Source of the DNA: Caloramator australicus RC3
GTDB lineage: Bacteria; Bacillota; Clostridia; Clostridiales; Caloramatoraceae
Direction: 5' to 3'
NCBI RefSeq assembly: GCF_000297115.1
Contig: NZ_CAKP01000001.1
Coordinates: 18,759-82,758, forward strand
DNA: 64,000 nt
The position numbers and the translations under genes were made by a program. Below, in pieces: positions 63,576 through 64,000 of this stretch. The notes beneath the pieces are model-generated. The model was not told where the DNA came from. It was given only the letters and a program-made list of their open reading frames with translations, and ran no database searches. Each line of letters opens with the position of its first letter. Position 1 is the first letter of the stretch.

Positions 63576-64000
63576 TATTGGTGAACTACCCCCACTTATA
63601 GAAGTGGTGGCTTCGTGGTCAAGGTAACTTCTGTTACCAGATTACCCACGCTCAAAGGGCTGTTCCTTCCCCATATATACCAATCACATGGCTAATTTTA
63701 GCAAATTCTTGCTTGCATTTATATCTCTATCATGAACTGCACCACACTTTAGACATTTCCATTCTCTCAATGCTAAATTCTTTACATCAGGATTTTTATA
63801 TCCACATTCACTACATGTTTGACTTGATGCATAATTTTGTGGTGCTATTATTATTTCTCTGCCATACCATCTTGCTTTATATTCTAACATCCTTCTAAAT
63901 TCTGCCCATGATACTTCTGTTATTGCTTTGGCTAATTTATGATTTTGTTGCATATTTTTTACCTGTAAATCTTCTAAAACTATCACTTGGTTTTCGTGTA
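63576..64000 (-). mobile_element. Second tnpB element, right end and 3' part (cut by window edge)
   Basis: From 63576 the sequence is nearly identical to the element at 22499, including the CCACTT-ATAG-AAGTGG hairpin (63592-63607) and the GGTAAC/GTTACC hairpin. It has the same orientation as copy 1. Only about 425 bp are inside the window. Confidence 0.9.
63684..64000 (-). CDS. tnpB: TnpB, C-terminal part (second copy)
   Basis: The visible C-terminal residues match copy 1 from [13 protein letters not shown] onward, keeping the RuvC Glu and the HDRDINAS Asp. Two substitutions are visible: P306 becomes Q (APQNYASS) and the zinc-ribbon CPKC becomes CLKC, which keeps both cysteines. The 5' part lies beyond the window, so integrity of the first RuvC Asp is unknown. 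Confidence 0.9.
   Translation of the reverse strand, partial: HENQVIVLEDLQVKNMQQNHKLAKAITEVSWAEFRRMLEYKARWYGREIIIAPQNYASSQTCSECGYKNPDVKNLALREWKCLKCGAVHDRDINASKNLLKLAM

Noticed and set aside
1..64000. CRISPR array, tRNA or rRNA genes, riboswitches
   Set aside because: No regularly spaced repeats, TPsiC-like arms, rRNA motifs or recognisable aptamer cores were seen by eye.

Overview
The window is AT-rich, gene-dense DNA from a low-GC anaerobic Firmicute (class Clostridia). The gene content supports this: butyrate kinase with phosphate butyryltransferase, pyruvate formate-lyase and its activase, the [FeFe]-hydrogenase maturase HydE, hybrid cluster protein, rubrerythrin, a YjjI-type glycyl-radical enzyme and the CdaA/CdaR c-di-AMP pair. 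Starts have strong GGAGG-type Shine-Dalgarno sites, TTG and GTG starts are frequent, and most operons end in perfect hairpins. A Caloramator-like genus is a guess; no rRNA, tRNA or CRISPR array was seen.

Layout. 0-5 kb: buk-ptb (ptb cut by the window edge), a COG2509 flavoprotein, cdaR and cdaA. 5-13.3 kb: envelope and secreted proteins (BON domains, peptidoglycan-binding/LysM, L,D-transpeptidase, propeller protein, NlpC/P60 hydrolase), a DUF1540 peptide, a two-gene LysO exporter and a soluble chemoreceptor. 13.3-22.4 kb: a 1361-residue surface protein, HydE, a CorC/HlyC protein, threonine dehydrogenase and an alanine:Na+ symporter. 22.5-24.2 kb: a solitary tnpB element that truncates a DUF255 gene. 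24.4-34.9 kb: cupin, YbjQ, a kinase-like protein, a flavoprotein, nucleotidase, rubrerythrin, sigma factor, esterase, a GPH transporter, Hcp and a rhomboid-like protein. 34.9-39.9 kb: a broken L-cysteine desulfidase, the yjjI-yjjW-isochorismatase operon and a PAP2-like protein. 39.9-53.5 kb: Mrp, a UGA-containing CopZ-like Fe-S protein, gamma-carbonic anhydrase, a diguanylate cyclase, NADH oxidase, a PhnD/PhnC/PhnE-type ABC importer, a thioredoxin-like protein, a class-V aminotransferase/desulfurase, DUF3343, TusA-like YedF and YedE. 53.7-63.5 kb: subtilase, pflA/pflB, a MarR-controlled MacAB-type exporter and an HdrD-like Fe-S protein. 63.6 kb to the end: a second tnpB copy.

Most interesting signal. 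The CopZ-like gene at 40821-41282 has a good ribosome-binding site, then a Cys-UGA pair at codons 8-9, then an in-frame CPKC zinc motif that would be lost if UGA were a stop. A hairpin whose loop contains GU lies 17 nt after the UGA, as in bacterial SECIS elements. YedE, a YedF-like TusA protein, DUF3343, a cysteine-desulfurase homologue and a PhnD-like binding protein resembling selenate-type family members all lie within 12 kb. A selenium-handling neighbourhood with a candidate new selenoprotein is therefore plausible.

Sequence quality. Five genes break frame at A/T homopolymers, and every one is repaired by adding one A to the coding strand. This looks like systematic homopolymer undercalling, or less likely transcriptional slippage. 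The cysteine desulfidase is different: an exact 7-bp tandem duplication breaks it.
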